64,000 nucleotides of DNA from Embleya sp045207655 (GTDB taxonomy: Bacteria; Actinomycetota; Actinomycetes; Streptomycetales; Streptomycetaceae), in the NCBI RefSeq assembly GCF_045207655.1, contig NZ_CP108784.1:4154001-4218000 (forward strand), in the 5' to 3' direction. The notes under the pieces are model-generated. The model worked only from the letters and a program-made list of their open reading frames with translations, was not told the origin of the DNA and did no database searches. Shown here one piece after another: positions 51,177-59,126 of the stretch (its first letter is position 1; every line of letters starts with the position of its first letter). The position numbers and the translations under genes are program-made.

Positions 51177-51521
51177 TCACATGCCGGGCAACCCCAGTGG
51201 GCCGCCACCGCCCATGCCCTGGGCCAGCGGGCCCATCAACCGGGACTGCATCTCCAAGGCCGCGCGGTTGGCGTCGCGCACCGCGGCGACGATGAGGTCG
51301 CCGAGGGTCTCCGTGTCCTCAGGATCCACCGCGGACGGCGAGATCTCCAGAGCCAGCAGTTCGCCGGCACCTGAGACGGTCGCGGTCACCAGGCCGCCGC
51401 CGGCGCTCCCGGTGACCTGGGTGCGGGCGAGTTCGTCCTGCGCCGCCATGAGGTCCTGCTGCATCTTCTGCGCCTGCTGCAGCAACTGCTGCATGTCGGG
51501 CTGGCCACCACCGGGAAACAC
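51177..51521 (-). CDS. ybaB: YbaB/EbfC-family nucleoid-associated protein
   Basis: A 114-residue DNA-binding protein: the GTG start gives VFPGGGQPDMQQLLQQAQKM, matching the family start, then QQDLMAAQDELARTQVTGSA, the LEISPSAVDPEDTETL region and a Gly-rich C-terminus. By family it binds DNA as a tweezer-like dimer. GAAGGG precedes the GTG at 51521; an ATG at 51638 would add 39 residues not seen in relatives. Lies 153 bp after dnaX on the same strand, as in most bacteria. Confidence 0.92.
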   Translation of the reverse strand: MFPGGGQPDMQQLLQQAQKMQQDLMAAQDELARTQVTGSAGGGLVTATVSGAGELLALEISPSAVDPEDTETLGDLIVAAVRDANRAALEMQSRLMGPLAQGMGGGGPLGLPGM

Positions 51522-51674
51522 CTGGACACCCTTCGTCGCTCGGACGCGGCTTCGCACCGCCTCGGGGCGGCCCTGCGCGGCGGCCGTCCTGCGGTCGAGC
51601 CTACGGCTCCGGGCGGGGCCGATGCGCGGCGGCGGCACGCATCGGCTTCGGTGCTGGGGCGGGTGGCGGGTGGG

Positions 51675-53852
51675 TCAGGTGGTGGGCGACTCGTCGATGA
51701 TCGTGGCGCCCAGCTCGCGGGCGAGCAGTTCGTGGGTGGACAGGCCGCCGTCGTCCGCAAGGTCCTCGTCGTCGTACCGGCCGATGTCCTCGGGGATGTC
51801 GTAGTCCGGCTCGGGCGGCGGTGGGGGCGGTGCCTGCTGCGGTTGCGGTCGGGCGGGCGGCGCTGCCTGCGACGGGGCGCCGGTGGCGGGGCGGGGTTGG
51901 GCGGGGGCCGGCGGGGGCGTGGCCGCGGGGGCCGTCGGAGCGCCGGGCCACGCGCCGGGGGGCGGAGCGGCGGCGGGTGCGGGGGGCGTGACGGGTCGGC
52001 CGCCGGCCTGGGGCGTCGTGGTCGGGACCGGGGCCGGCGTGGCGGGGCGGCGGGCGGGCGCCGCGGCGCCCTCGCCGACAACGACGCAATCGATCCGCCA
52101 GTCGAAGCCGAACGCGTCCAGGACGGCCTGGCGCACGATCTCGTCCCGGCCGCTGCTGCGGAAGCCCTCGCGGGCGCCGGCCTGCTCGAACGCGAGGGTC
52201 AGCGTGGCGCCGTCGAATCCGGCCACGGTCACGGTCTGGAGCATCATCCAGGCCACCCGGTTGCGGCTGCGGACGGCGTCCAGGATCTGCGGCCACATCT
52301 CGTGCACGCGGGTGAGGTCGCCGGTGCCTTGGGCGGGGGTGGCGGCGGGCGGGGGTGTTGCCTGGGTGTGCTGCTGTTGGGCCTGCCGGCCTGGTTGGGC
52401 CTGGTGTTGTGGCGCGGCGGACGGGGGCGGGCCGGAGCCGGCGGTGCGGGCCTGGGGCCAGGCACCGGGGGCGGGCGCGGGGGGCTGCTGGGTCTGGGGC
52501 TGTGGCTGCTGGTGTTGCTGCGCCTGTTGCTGCGGCTGCGGTGCCGTGGGAGGCGGTACGGGAGCCTGGGTCGGCGCCGCGGCCGGGGCTTGGACCTGGG
52601 CCGGGGCGGCCTGATGCGGCCGGGTCGCCGCGGGGGGCGGCGCGTCGGCGCGGGCGTGGTCCGGTGCGGCGGGCCCGGCGGGGAGGCCGCCGACGGACAC
52701 CCGGCGCTCCAGTCGTTCCAGCCGAGTCTGCAAACTCTGCTCACCGGAGTCGACGGCGGGCAGCAGTACCCGCGCGCAGATCAGCTCCAACTGGAGCCGG
52801 GGCGCGGTGGCGCCACGCATCTCGGTGAGGCCGGTGTTGACGATGTCCGCGGCGCGGGTGAGCCCGGCCCGGCCGAACTCGGCGGCGTGCCGGACCATGC
52901 GCTCCAACTGATCGGCCGGCACGTCGATCAGGCCCTTGTCGGCCGCGTCCGGCACGGCGGCCAGGATCACCAGGTCGCGCAGTCGCTCCAGCAGGTCGGC
53001 CACGAACCGACGCGGGTCGTAGCCTCCCTCGATCACCCGGTCGACCAACTCGAAGGCGGCCGCGCCGTCCTGCGCGACGAACGCCTCGACGACGTCGTCC
53101 AGCAGCGACCGGTCGGTGAACCCGAGCAGCGAGGTGGCCATCGCATAGGTGACACCGTCGTCGGTGGCGCCCGCGAGCAACTGGTCCATCACCGACATCG
53201 AGTCCCGCACCGACCCGGCCCCGGCCCGTACGACCAGCGGCAGCACGGCCGGCTCGACCTTGATGCCCTCGGTCTCGCACACCGACGCGAGGTGGTCGCG
53301 CAGCACGCCGGGCGGCACCAGGCGGAACGGGTAGTGGTGCGTGCGGGACCGGATGGTCCCGATCACCTTCTCCGGCTCGGTCGTCGCGAAGATGAACTTC
53401 AGGTGCTCCGGCGGCTCCTCGACCACCTTGAGCAACGCGTTGAAGCCCGCCGACGTGACCATGTGGGCCTCGTCGATGATGTAGATCTTGTAGCGCGAAC
53501 TCACCGGCGAGAAGTGCGCCTTCTCCCGCAGATCGCGCGCGTCGTCCACACCACCGTGCGACGCGGCGTCGATCTCGATCACGTCGATGCTGCCGGGCCC
53601 GCCGAGACCGAGGTCCCGACACGACTGGCACTCGCCGCACGGCGTGGGCGTGGGCCCCTGCTCACAATTGAGACACCGGGCGAGAATGCGCGCGCTGGTG
53701 GTCTTGCCACACCCTCGCGGCCCACTGAACAGGTAGGCGTGATTGACGCGGTTGTTCCGCAGGGCCTGCATGAGGGGTTCCGTCACGTGCTCCTGCCCGA
53801 TGACCTCTGCGTAGGTCTCGGGGCGGTAGCGACGGTAGAGGGCGAGCGACAC
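51675..53852 (-). CDS. dnaX: DNA polymerase III subunits gamma/tau
   Basis: Clamp-loader ATPase of the replisome. The 725-residue protein starts LALYRRYRPETYAEVIGQEH and shows Walker A GPRGCGKTT, the four-Cys zinc site CLNCEQGPTPTPCGECQSC, Walker B DEAH, and SRC-like RSRTHHYPFRL. From about residue 380 a long Pro/Gln/Ala-rich linker with repeated QQQ and PPP precedes the tau C-terminal part. GTG at 53852 is the family start; the upstream ATG at 53999 has no support. No frameshift signal was sought successfully. Oriented away from SRP RNA. Confidence 0.95.
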   Translation of the reverse strand: MSLALYRRYRPETYAEVIGQEHVTEPLMQALRNNRVNHAYLFSGPRGCGKTTSARILARCLNCEQGPTPTPCGECQSCRDLGLGGPGSIDVIEIDAASHGGVDDARDLREKAHFSPVSSRYKIYIIDEAHMVTSAGFNALLKVVEEPPEHLKFIFATTEPEKVIGTIRSRTHHYPFRLVPPGVLRDHLASVCETEGIKVEPAVLPLVVRAGAGSVRDSMSVMDQLLAGATDDGVTYAMATSLLGFTDRSLLDDVVEAFVAQDGAAAFELVDRVIEGGYDPRRFVADLLERLRDLVILAAVPDAADKGLIDVPADQLERMVRHAAEFGRAGLTRAADIVNTGLTEMRGATAPRLQLELICARVLLPAVDSGEQSLQTRLERLERRVSVGGLPAGPAAPDHARADAPPPAATRPHQAAPAQVQAPAAAPTQAPVPPPTAPQPQQQAQQHQQPQPQTQQPPAPAPGAWPQARTAGSGPPPSAAPQHQAQPGRQAQQQHTQATPPPAATPAQGTGDLTRVHEMWPQILDAVRSRNRVAWMMLQTVTVAGFDGATLTLAFEQAGAREGFRSSGRDEIVRQAVLDAFGFDWRIDCVVVGEGAAAPARRPATPAPVPTTTPQAGGRPVTPPAPAAAPPPGAWPGAPTAPAATPPPAPAQPRPATGAPSQAAPPARPQPQQAPPPPPPEPDYDIPEDIGRYDDEDLADDGGLSTHELLARELGATIIDESPTT

Positions 53853-53944
53853 GCCCCCGACGATAGCCGGGCCGAACGACAGACGCGGACCCTCATCACC
53901 CACCGGTGCCCGATCACCGACCCCGGTCGGGTACTGTTGGCCCC

Positions 53945-54034
53945 GGACCCCCCGTGCGGCGGTATCCTCCTGAACCTCCCCAGGGCCGGAAGGCAGCAAG
54001 GATAGGGAGGCTCTGCCGGGTGCACGGGGGGTTC
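53945..54034 (+). ncRNA. ffs: Small bacterial signal recognition particle RNA (4.5S)
   Basis: The conserved Ffh-binding tip CAGGGCCGGAAGGCAGCAAG lies at 53981-54000. The ends GACCCCCCGTGC and GCACGGGGGGTTC pair over 12 or so bases, closing the hairpin. It sits between dnaX and tRNA-Ser, the usual place in actinobacteria. It guides secreted proteins with Ffh. Boundaries are set by the pairing. Confidence 0.93.
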
Positions 54035-54123
54035 ACAGTTTCCCCACCCCCTTGGCCGCACCCCTCCGCCCCCTTCGAATAGGGGTGCGCGAGCACCCAC
54101 CGACCTCCTGTAAGCTTCCGCAC

Positions 54124-54208
54124 GGAGGATTCGCCTAGTGGCCTAGGGCGCACGCTTGGAAAGCGTGTTGGGTTCACACCCTCACGAGTTCGAATCTCGT
54201 ATCCTCCG
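54124..54208 (+). tRNA. tRNA-Ser (anticodon GGA)
   Basis: Acceptor GGAGGAT/ATCCTCC, anticodon stem CACGC/GCGTG with loop TTGGAAA (anticodon GGA), an extended variable arm (TTGGGTTCACACCCTCAC) as expected for serine, and T-arm CGAGTTCGAATCTCG. CCA is not encoded, though CC follows the discriminator G. The following DNA is accessory, so this is a likely integration site. Confidence 0.96.
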
Positions 54209-54226
54209 CCAGCCTGAACAGGCAAA

Positions 54227-54264
54227 ACGTCAGCCCGGATCGTTCCGACGATCCGGGCTGACGT
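54227..54264. terminator. Strong hairpin after tRNA-Ser
   Basis: A perfect 17-bp stem (54227-54243 and 54248-54264) with a TCCG loop, the longest perfect stem seen here. It ends tRNA transcription and could also end leftward transcription from the possible integrase relic. Confidence 0.85.
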
Positions 54265-54424
54265 CGTTGTGGTTGCAGTTCTGGTTGCAGTTCAGTCCGG
54301 AAGGACAGCAGGTCAGTTCCTGGCCCTGACAGCGCACACACAGTCCCACCTGCGGCCGCCTTGTGATCTGAGACGAATCCTGAGCCGACCTCACCGAGGG
54401 CTCGGCACCGCCACACAAGGCCAA
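54230..54424 (-). pseudogene. Possible C-terminal relic of a tyrosine integrase
   Basis: A 64-codon minus-strand frame ends next to tRNA-Ser. The tail NCNQNCNHNDVSPDRRND, built on a tandem GTTGCAGTTCTG, looks like the ending common to actinobacterial phage/ICE integrases, where such repeats adjoin the attachment site. No catalytic Arg, His or Tyr box remains. Evidence is thin. Confidence 0.3.
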
Positions 54425-54542
54425 CGGTCCATGACAGAGAGTACGCGCGGCTCTCAGCTCCTACGGCTCGGAATATTTTGAGGCATGATTCTGCGTATCA
54501 TCAGTTAGCATCGACGGGTTGGCTAGGTGGAGGTGAGGCGGC

Positions 54543-55649
54543 ATGGCGATCGAAAACGACCTTGTGGCCCACCCCGCCATGCTTGTGCTGGCGCGCGAGT
54601 CGCGGGGTTGGACGCAGGCTGATCTAGTCGCTGCGATGTCCAAGCTGGATGGTGGGAACCGGATCTCACAGGGGTATGTGAGCCGTTCAGAGGCTGGTCG
54701 GTTGGCTGTCCGGGGGGATCGGCTCGCACTTTTTGCAGCCGCCCTGCACTACACACCCAAGATGCTCTGTTCCGCCTCGGAACTGCGTGGTGTTGGCGTC
54801 GGGCTCATCCATCATCGCAAGCGGGCCTCGCTGGGGATGACAGATCTGCGCCGAGTGCATGCCGTACTGGCCTGTACTCGCTGGCAAGTTGATGCACTGA
54901 CCGAGGCACTCCACCCCCGCTGCGATCATCGTTTTCGTCCTGTCGAGGTCACAGACATCGACAGTCCGCAAGACGCCGCAGATACGGTTCGCGAAGAGTG
55001 GGGCGTCGCTTCTGGGCCGATCAAGGATTTGGTCGGTTTGCTGGAGGACGCCGGCGCACTGGTTGTAGTCAGAGACCTACAAACCGCCGCACTTGACGCT
55101 GTCAGCCAGTGGCCCCCTCAAGGGACTCCCTTGTTCTTGCTGAACTCCGCAGCACCGGGCGACCGTTTCCGTTTCAGTCTCGCCCACGAACTCGGCCACG
55201 TTGTGATGCACACTCGTCCCGGCGATGCGAAACAGCAGGAGCGCGAGGCCGATCTTTTCGCGTCCCAGTTCTTGATGCCGGCCGATGTCATCATCGATGA
55301 CTTGCAACAGGGAGTAGATCTCCCGAAGCTACTCGCCCTCAAAGACCGTTGGGGAACGTCCATGGCGGCCCTCATCCGCCGGGCATACTCCTTGAGCATC
55401 ATCAAGGAGTGGCAGTACCGGAATCTGATGGTAGAGATGTCCGCGCTGGGCTACCGAACCAGAGAGCCTGGACAGGTACCCCGCGAAACCCCGCAACACG
55501 TCGCTCAAGTCGTCACCCGACTTGCCCGACAGCAAAACCTCGACACGGCCCAGGCAGCCAACCTCGCTGGTCTGGATCCCGAGGAGTTCCACGAGATCTA
55601 CTTGTGCGTACCCTCGTCCGATGCCCCTTGGGACTCGGCTCACCCGTGA
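54543..55649 (+). CDS. XRE-type regulator fused to ImmA/IrrE metallopeptidase domain
   Basis: A 368-residue fusion: an N-terminal helix-turn-helix of XRE type (AMLVLARESRGWTQADLVAA, then GYVSRSEAGRLAV) and a C-terminal ImmA/IrrE (M78) protease with the zinc motif HELGH (His215-Glu216, His219) and a downstream Glu in EREADLFASQFLMPADV. ImmA cleaves phage-type repressors; IrrE proteins do so in radiation response. ATG at 54543, preceded by GGAGGTGAGGCGGC. Low-GC codons (ATTTTG, GATTTG) mark transfer. Ten bp separate it from the TGT-like gene, so they are an operon. Confidence 0.9.
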   Translation: MAIENDLVAHPAMLVLARESRGWTQADLVAAMSKLDGGNRISQGYVSRSEAGRLAVRGDRLALFAAALHYTPKMLCSASELRGVGVGLIHHRKRASLGMTDLRRVHAVLACTRWQVDALTEALHPRCDHRFRPVEVTDIDSPQDAADTVREEWGVASGPIKDLVGLLEDAGALVVVRDLQTAALDAVSQWPPQGTPLFLLNSAAPGDRFRFSLAHELGHVVMHTRPGDAKQQEREADLFASQFLMPADVIIDDLQQGVDLPKLLALKDRWGTSMAALIRRAYSLSIIKEWQYRNLMVEMSALGYRTREPGQVPRETPQHVAQVVTRLARQQNLDTAQAANLAGLDPEEFHEIYLCVPSSDAPWDSAHP

Positions 55650-55659
55650 GGTAAAAGCA

Positions 55660-56808
55660 GTGACCGATCACCCGCTCCCTGGTCGGCGTCCTCCCGTGCT
55701 CCGGATCTTGGATGCCAACGTTTCACCCCTCCCCCTTCTACGCGGGCGGGTATTGCAACATGAGAACGCGAGGTTCGTCCCGCGGACACGCCCCTCGATC
55801 GACGAAGAGCTCGGCGGAGTCGTGGTCACCGGAATCAATGCCGACGCTAGGGCCTACCAACTTCGTACATTAGTTGGATACACAGGCCCGCTGTTGATCG
55901 ACACCGTGGCCTACACGACGCACACTGCGACGGAAGAATCTCCGTTCCTTCTGCCGAGCGACGATATGTTCGGCGAAGTCGAGACATCTTTGAGTTTTCA
56001 GAAAGCCAGAGGGGCCAGCGCTGCTCTGACTCCGACCGGCTACATCCCGACAGCGAACTCCAAGGCGCTGAAGGCTGTATGGCACGCTGCAAAGCGCATC
56101 GAACGAGGAGACGTGATCGTTTCCCTTCCGGTCGGTGCTGGTTGGCTCAAAGACGATCACATCAAGCAGCTCATCGGAGTCTGCGCGCGGATCACGCAGC
56201 CCAAGGCTTTGATCATGACCGGACAGTTCGACCCGTCGGCAGATTCGAAAGAGTTGCCCGCCAATCTTCGGCGGTTGATGGGGGAGGTTGAGCACATGGC
56301 CTTGATGCGCACGGACCTCGCAGGTCTTGACGCGATGGCCCACGGGGCGTTGTTCGCTGGCATCGGCGGCGACAGTTCGATGCGTCACTCGGTTCCCGCG
56401 CACGAACGGGCCCTATCGTCCGGCTTCAACGGCCCATGGCATGCAAGTGTGCTTCTGCCGGACCTTATGTGTTTCACGAAGGGCAACGTCATCGCTGATC
56501 GGTACGCGAACGAGGACCCTCCCCGGTGTTCGTGCGACGTATGCGACGGCCGCGGGCTGCACCGCTTCGATCCACTTGCGCGCATGGAGGCCGAGGACCA
56601 CAACAACCTCATCTGGCGCGAATGGTTCTTCACGATGGCCGCTCGATCCCCAGGGACAGCCCGGCAAGCGTGGTGGCGCGACAAGTGTGCGGCAGCCATC
56701 GACCGGTACTCCTTGGAGAACCAACGCCTCGGTCTCTCATCCAGGGGCGGATTCCAGGTGCCCAAGCCGCTCAAGGCTTGGGCCAGTCTTCCCGTCCTCG
56801 GGCACTAG
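55660..56808 (+). CDS. TGT-like (queuine/DpdA superfamily) zinc protein
   Basis: A 382-residue protein with no assured function. It has C290-x-C292-x2-C295 (CSCDVC) and His314 in EDHNNLIWREWF, which resembles the zinc site and HNLxF segment of tRNA-guanine transglycosylases; GPLLIDTVAY could correspond to the TDSGG region. The TGT catalytic Asp region reads GLDAMAHGALFAGIG, where a standard Asp may be missing. The Cys-to-His spacing (18) is shorter than in TGT (25). GTG at 55660 preceded by GAGG; coupled to the ImmA gene. DNA or tRNA base exchange, or a non-catalytic binder, are possible; all inferred. Confidence 0.55.
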   Translation: MTDHPLPGRRPPVLRILDANVSPLPLLRGRVLQHENARFVPRTRPSIDEELGGVVVTGINADARAYQLRTLVGYTGPLLIDTVAYTTHTATEESPFLLPSDDMFGEVETSLSFQKARGASAALTPTGYIPTANSKALKAVWHAAKRIERGDVIVSLPVGAGWLKDDHIKQLIGVCARITQPKALIMTGQFDPSADSKELPANLRRLMGEVEHMALMRTDLAGLDAMAHGALFAGIGGDSSMRHSVPAHERALSSGFNGPWHASVLLPDLMCFTKGNVIADRYANEDPPRCSCDVCDGRGLHRFDPLARMEAEDHNNLIWREWFFTMAARSPGTARQAWWRDKCAAAIDRYSLENQRLGLSSRGGFQVPKPLKAWASLPVLGH

Positions 56809-56853
56809 CGCGCAAGGGTCTGGACGGTTCATCCACACGTGACTGGTGCGGCG

Positions 56854-57468
56854 CTACATCAGTTGGCGATAGACATCTTCGGCAAAGCGCCACCCGGCAG
56901 CGGTGTACCTCTTCCGAACGAACGGCCGCGGCGGAACTAGGACATCGACCCCGTCACCGCTCGCTATCCACAACCCGATTCCGTAGAAGTCGGCCTGCAT
57001 CAAGGCGTCTGCTCGACGGCGCAGCGTCCCTTCCACGAGCACAGCCCGCGCGCAGAAGGGCGTGAAACGCTCGACCTTCTCCAAAGCCGAGTCCCAACCT
57101 CGCGCCGGGACAACAGCCAGAGCAACACGCACGGGCTCAATGGCCCGACGGATGACGTTCCCATCTTGACGAACTACGACGCCTGGCGGCATGGCCTTGA
57201 GCGCGCGCCGTTCGACCTCACCGAGTGATGCGATGGGAACGGGTTCGCCTTCGGGAAGGCCCATCAAAAGTTCAAGAACATCGATGCGCCTCAGGGCTCC
57301 AGTCCCGGCTTCGCGCCGCCGGCGATGTTCGCACACGTCCCTGCGGTAAGCCACGACAGCGGTGACCCCGAGAACATCAACGACGGCAGTCTCGGAACCG
57401 TGCGGCAACAGCACATCCGGCGCGCCAGGTGCAGAGACCATTTCCATGGCTGCTCGTGCTGCACTCAC
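56854..57468 (-). CDS. Hypothetical protein, convergent with the TGT-like gene
   Basis: About 204 residues, or 230 from GTG 57546. I do not recognise it. It has a central VVVRQDGNVIRRAIEPVRVA segment, a basic HRRRREAGTGALRR stretch and a C-terminal RYTAAGWRFAEDVYRQLM; no membrane helix or signal. GTG at 57468 follows AAGGTGACGTCACG; the longer frame also fits. It converges on the TGT-like gene with a 45-bp gap and no terminator I could see. Its composition matches the accessory neighbours. A link to the ImmA/TGT-like pair is possible but unproven. Confidence 0.6.
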   Translation of the reverse strand: MSAARAAMEMVSAPGAPDVLLPHGSETAVVDVLGVTAVVAYRRDVCEHRRRREAGTGALRRIDVLELLMGLPEGEPVPIASLGEVERRALKAMPPGVVVRQDGNVIRRAIEPVRVALAVVPARGWDSALEKVERFTPFCARAVLVEGTLRRRADALMQADFYGIGLWIASGDGVDVLVPPRPFVRKRYTAAGWRFAEDVYRQLM

Positions 57469-57546
57469 CGTGACGTCACCTTGCCAACTCTCGATCCGCC
57501 CCCATGGCTTGCCGCCGCCACACCGCACGTTTCGGTCTGGGTGCAC

Positions 57547-58092
57547 GCGCTCAACTGCCAGCAGAGGGTCGCCCTCACAGGCTCTCAGTCCTAACGGCGA
57601 CTACCCGCACCAGGACACGCAGCAATCACCTGTACACACTCAGCTGCCGAACCTTGCTCGAATCGAACAAATATGAGCACAAGAAGCCACATAGTGGTCA
57701 ACTCGCGCATCGTTTGGGCTGCTCCCGTCGCCAGGCCGATGCTAACGGCATTCAAGGTCGCGCGGTCCAGTTGTCTCGATTACTTTCCGATTTCGGGCCG
57801 CCCGACAGTCCAACCATGCTGTGCGTAATCGGGCCGACGAGCGCATCGGATCACAGAGAAACAGCGAGCCTGTGGGGCTCAACCCCGATCAGATCAAGCC
57901 CCACACGACGTCAAGACCGGTCTTCGTGGCCTGACTTCAAAGGTTCGCCGGGTGCCCACAGAAGGCCATTGAGCTTCTGGGCAGTGTCGCGCAGCAGCGG
58001 GTGGGAGTATCAGGATTTAGGTGTACGGGGTCTCGTTTGAGTGAGTCTGGGTTTCGACTCGATTTCGTTCGTTCGGTCGTCGCCGGTTCGGC
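57547..58092. other. 546-bp region without a gene
   Basis: No frame in any strand has convincing start, composition or similarity. Parts are lower in GC (57640-57700). It joins the unknown gene to the transposase relic and is probably decayed mobile-element DNA. A terminal-repeat-like AGGATTTAGGTGTACGGGG (58012-58030) may be the end of the insertion sequence. Confidence 0.5.
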
Positions 58093-58413
58093 TCAGGTGC
58101 GTCCGGCGGTGACGCGGCCGTCGAAGGCCAGGTCGAAGGCGTTCAGCGCGGCCTTCCACTTGTTGGACCAGCGCACGCGTCCCTTGCCGGTGGGGTCGAG
58201 GGCGAGGGTGGCGAGGTAGAGGCGTTTGAGGGCGGCCTGTTCGTTGGGGAAGTACCCGGAGGCGTTGGCCGCGCGGCGGTAGCGGGCGTTGATCGACTCG
58301 ATCGCGTTGGTGGTGCAGATGATGGTGCGGATCTCGCGGTCGAACGCGAGGAAGGGCACCATCTCGGCCCAACTGCGTTCCCACAACCGCACGATCGCCG
58401 GATACGAGGCCTC
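58093..58413 (-). pseudogene. Truncated IS256-family (mutator-type) transposase, C-terminal third
   Basis: About 107 residues (YPAIVRLWERSWAEMVPFLA, then IRTIICTTNAIESINARYRR, FPNEQAALKRLYLATLALDP) match the C-terminal part of IS256/mutator transposases, which are usually about 400 residues. The second block includes the Glu region of the DDE triad (NAIES). The frame loses similarity at about 58413, where accessory sequence begins, so the element was cut on its 5' side. It cannot be functional alone. Confidence 0.9.
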
Positions 58414-58487
58414 ATTACCCGTCATCGACCCTCGCCCGCCCGGCTGTTCCGGGCGGGCGACCTCTTTCCCAGTCTGGAGTCAGAACC

Positions 58488-59126
58488 TTGAGCGACGAAC
58501 TCCCCTTCGCCACAACGAAAAACCTCCTCGACGGGGCGAGCAAGCAAGGTGTGGGACCGTCCCCCGGCCGGTCCCACACGAGCACGCCGATCCCCGAGGG
58601 CGGGGACGGCGCACACGGCCCGCAGCGCCATGGGGCGCCACGGGAGGGGGAACAGCGACCCGACGTCGCCCACACGCCGCCACGTGCGCCCGTCCAGCCC
58701 GCTGCCGTCGCCGACGCTCCTCCGCGCAGCCGCAAGCGCGAGACCATCCAGCGCAAGCCCGTAAGCACTCGCCTGAGCGACACCGAGAAAGCCGAGATCG
58801 CAAGCGCCGCCCGAGCCGCGAGAATCTCGACGGCCCGGTTCATCGCCGAGGCCGCCCTCGCCCGCGCCCTCGACACCACCCACCCGCGCGCGGACGCCGC
58901 CGACGACGCGCTCCTGGAGGAGTTGGTGCGCGGCCGGACCGAGGTCGTCCGGGTGGGCACCTTGTTCAACCAGGTCACCCACCGCCTCAACGCCGGTGGC
59001 GCCAGTCGGTCGAGTGACGCGGTCCTGGCCGAGGCGGTCACCGCCGGCGTCCGGGCGTGCGCGGCGGTCATCGAACGCTACGAGGCGGCCACCGACCACC
59101 GCCTCGGCCGCGAGGCCACCGGATGA
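58488..59126 (+). CDS. MobC-like relaxosome accessory protein
   Basis: A 212-residue protein. The first 80 residues are Pro/Gly/His-rich and disordered; the core RKPVSTRLSDTEKAEIASAA, RAARISTARFIAEAALARAL and LFNQVTHRLNAGG is the ribbon-helix-helix MobC pattern. By family it helps the relaxase open DNA at oriT. TTG at 58488 is the longest frame; a later start is possible. Its stop lies in the ATGA overlap with the relaxase gene, the usual MobC-relaxase arrangement. Confidence 0.85.
   Translation: MSDELPFATTKNLLDGASKQGVGPSPGRSHTSTPIPEGGDGAHGPQRHGAPREGEQRPDVAHTPPRAPVQPAAVADAPPRSRKRETIQRKPVSTRLSDTEKAEIASAARAARISTARFIAEAALARALDTTHPRADAADDALLEELVRGRTEVVRVGTLFNQVTHRLNAGGASRSSDAVLAEAVTAGVRACAAVIERYEAATDHRLGREATG

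Noticed and set aside
50422..51208. Lys/Pro/Ala-rich proteins crossing the 25-bp repeats
   Set aside because: They appear in all frames because the repeat length is not divisible by 3, so they are artefacts of the repeat.
54124..54208. Second copy of the tRNA-Ser 3' end as a right attachment site
   Set aside because: By eye I found no match to the tRNA 3' end elsewhere in the window; it could lie outside.
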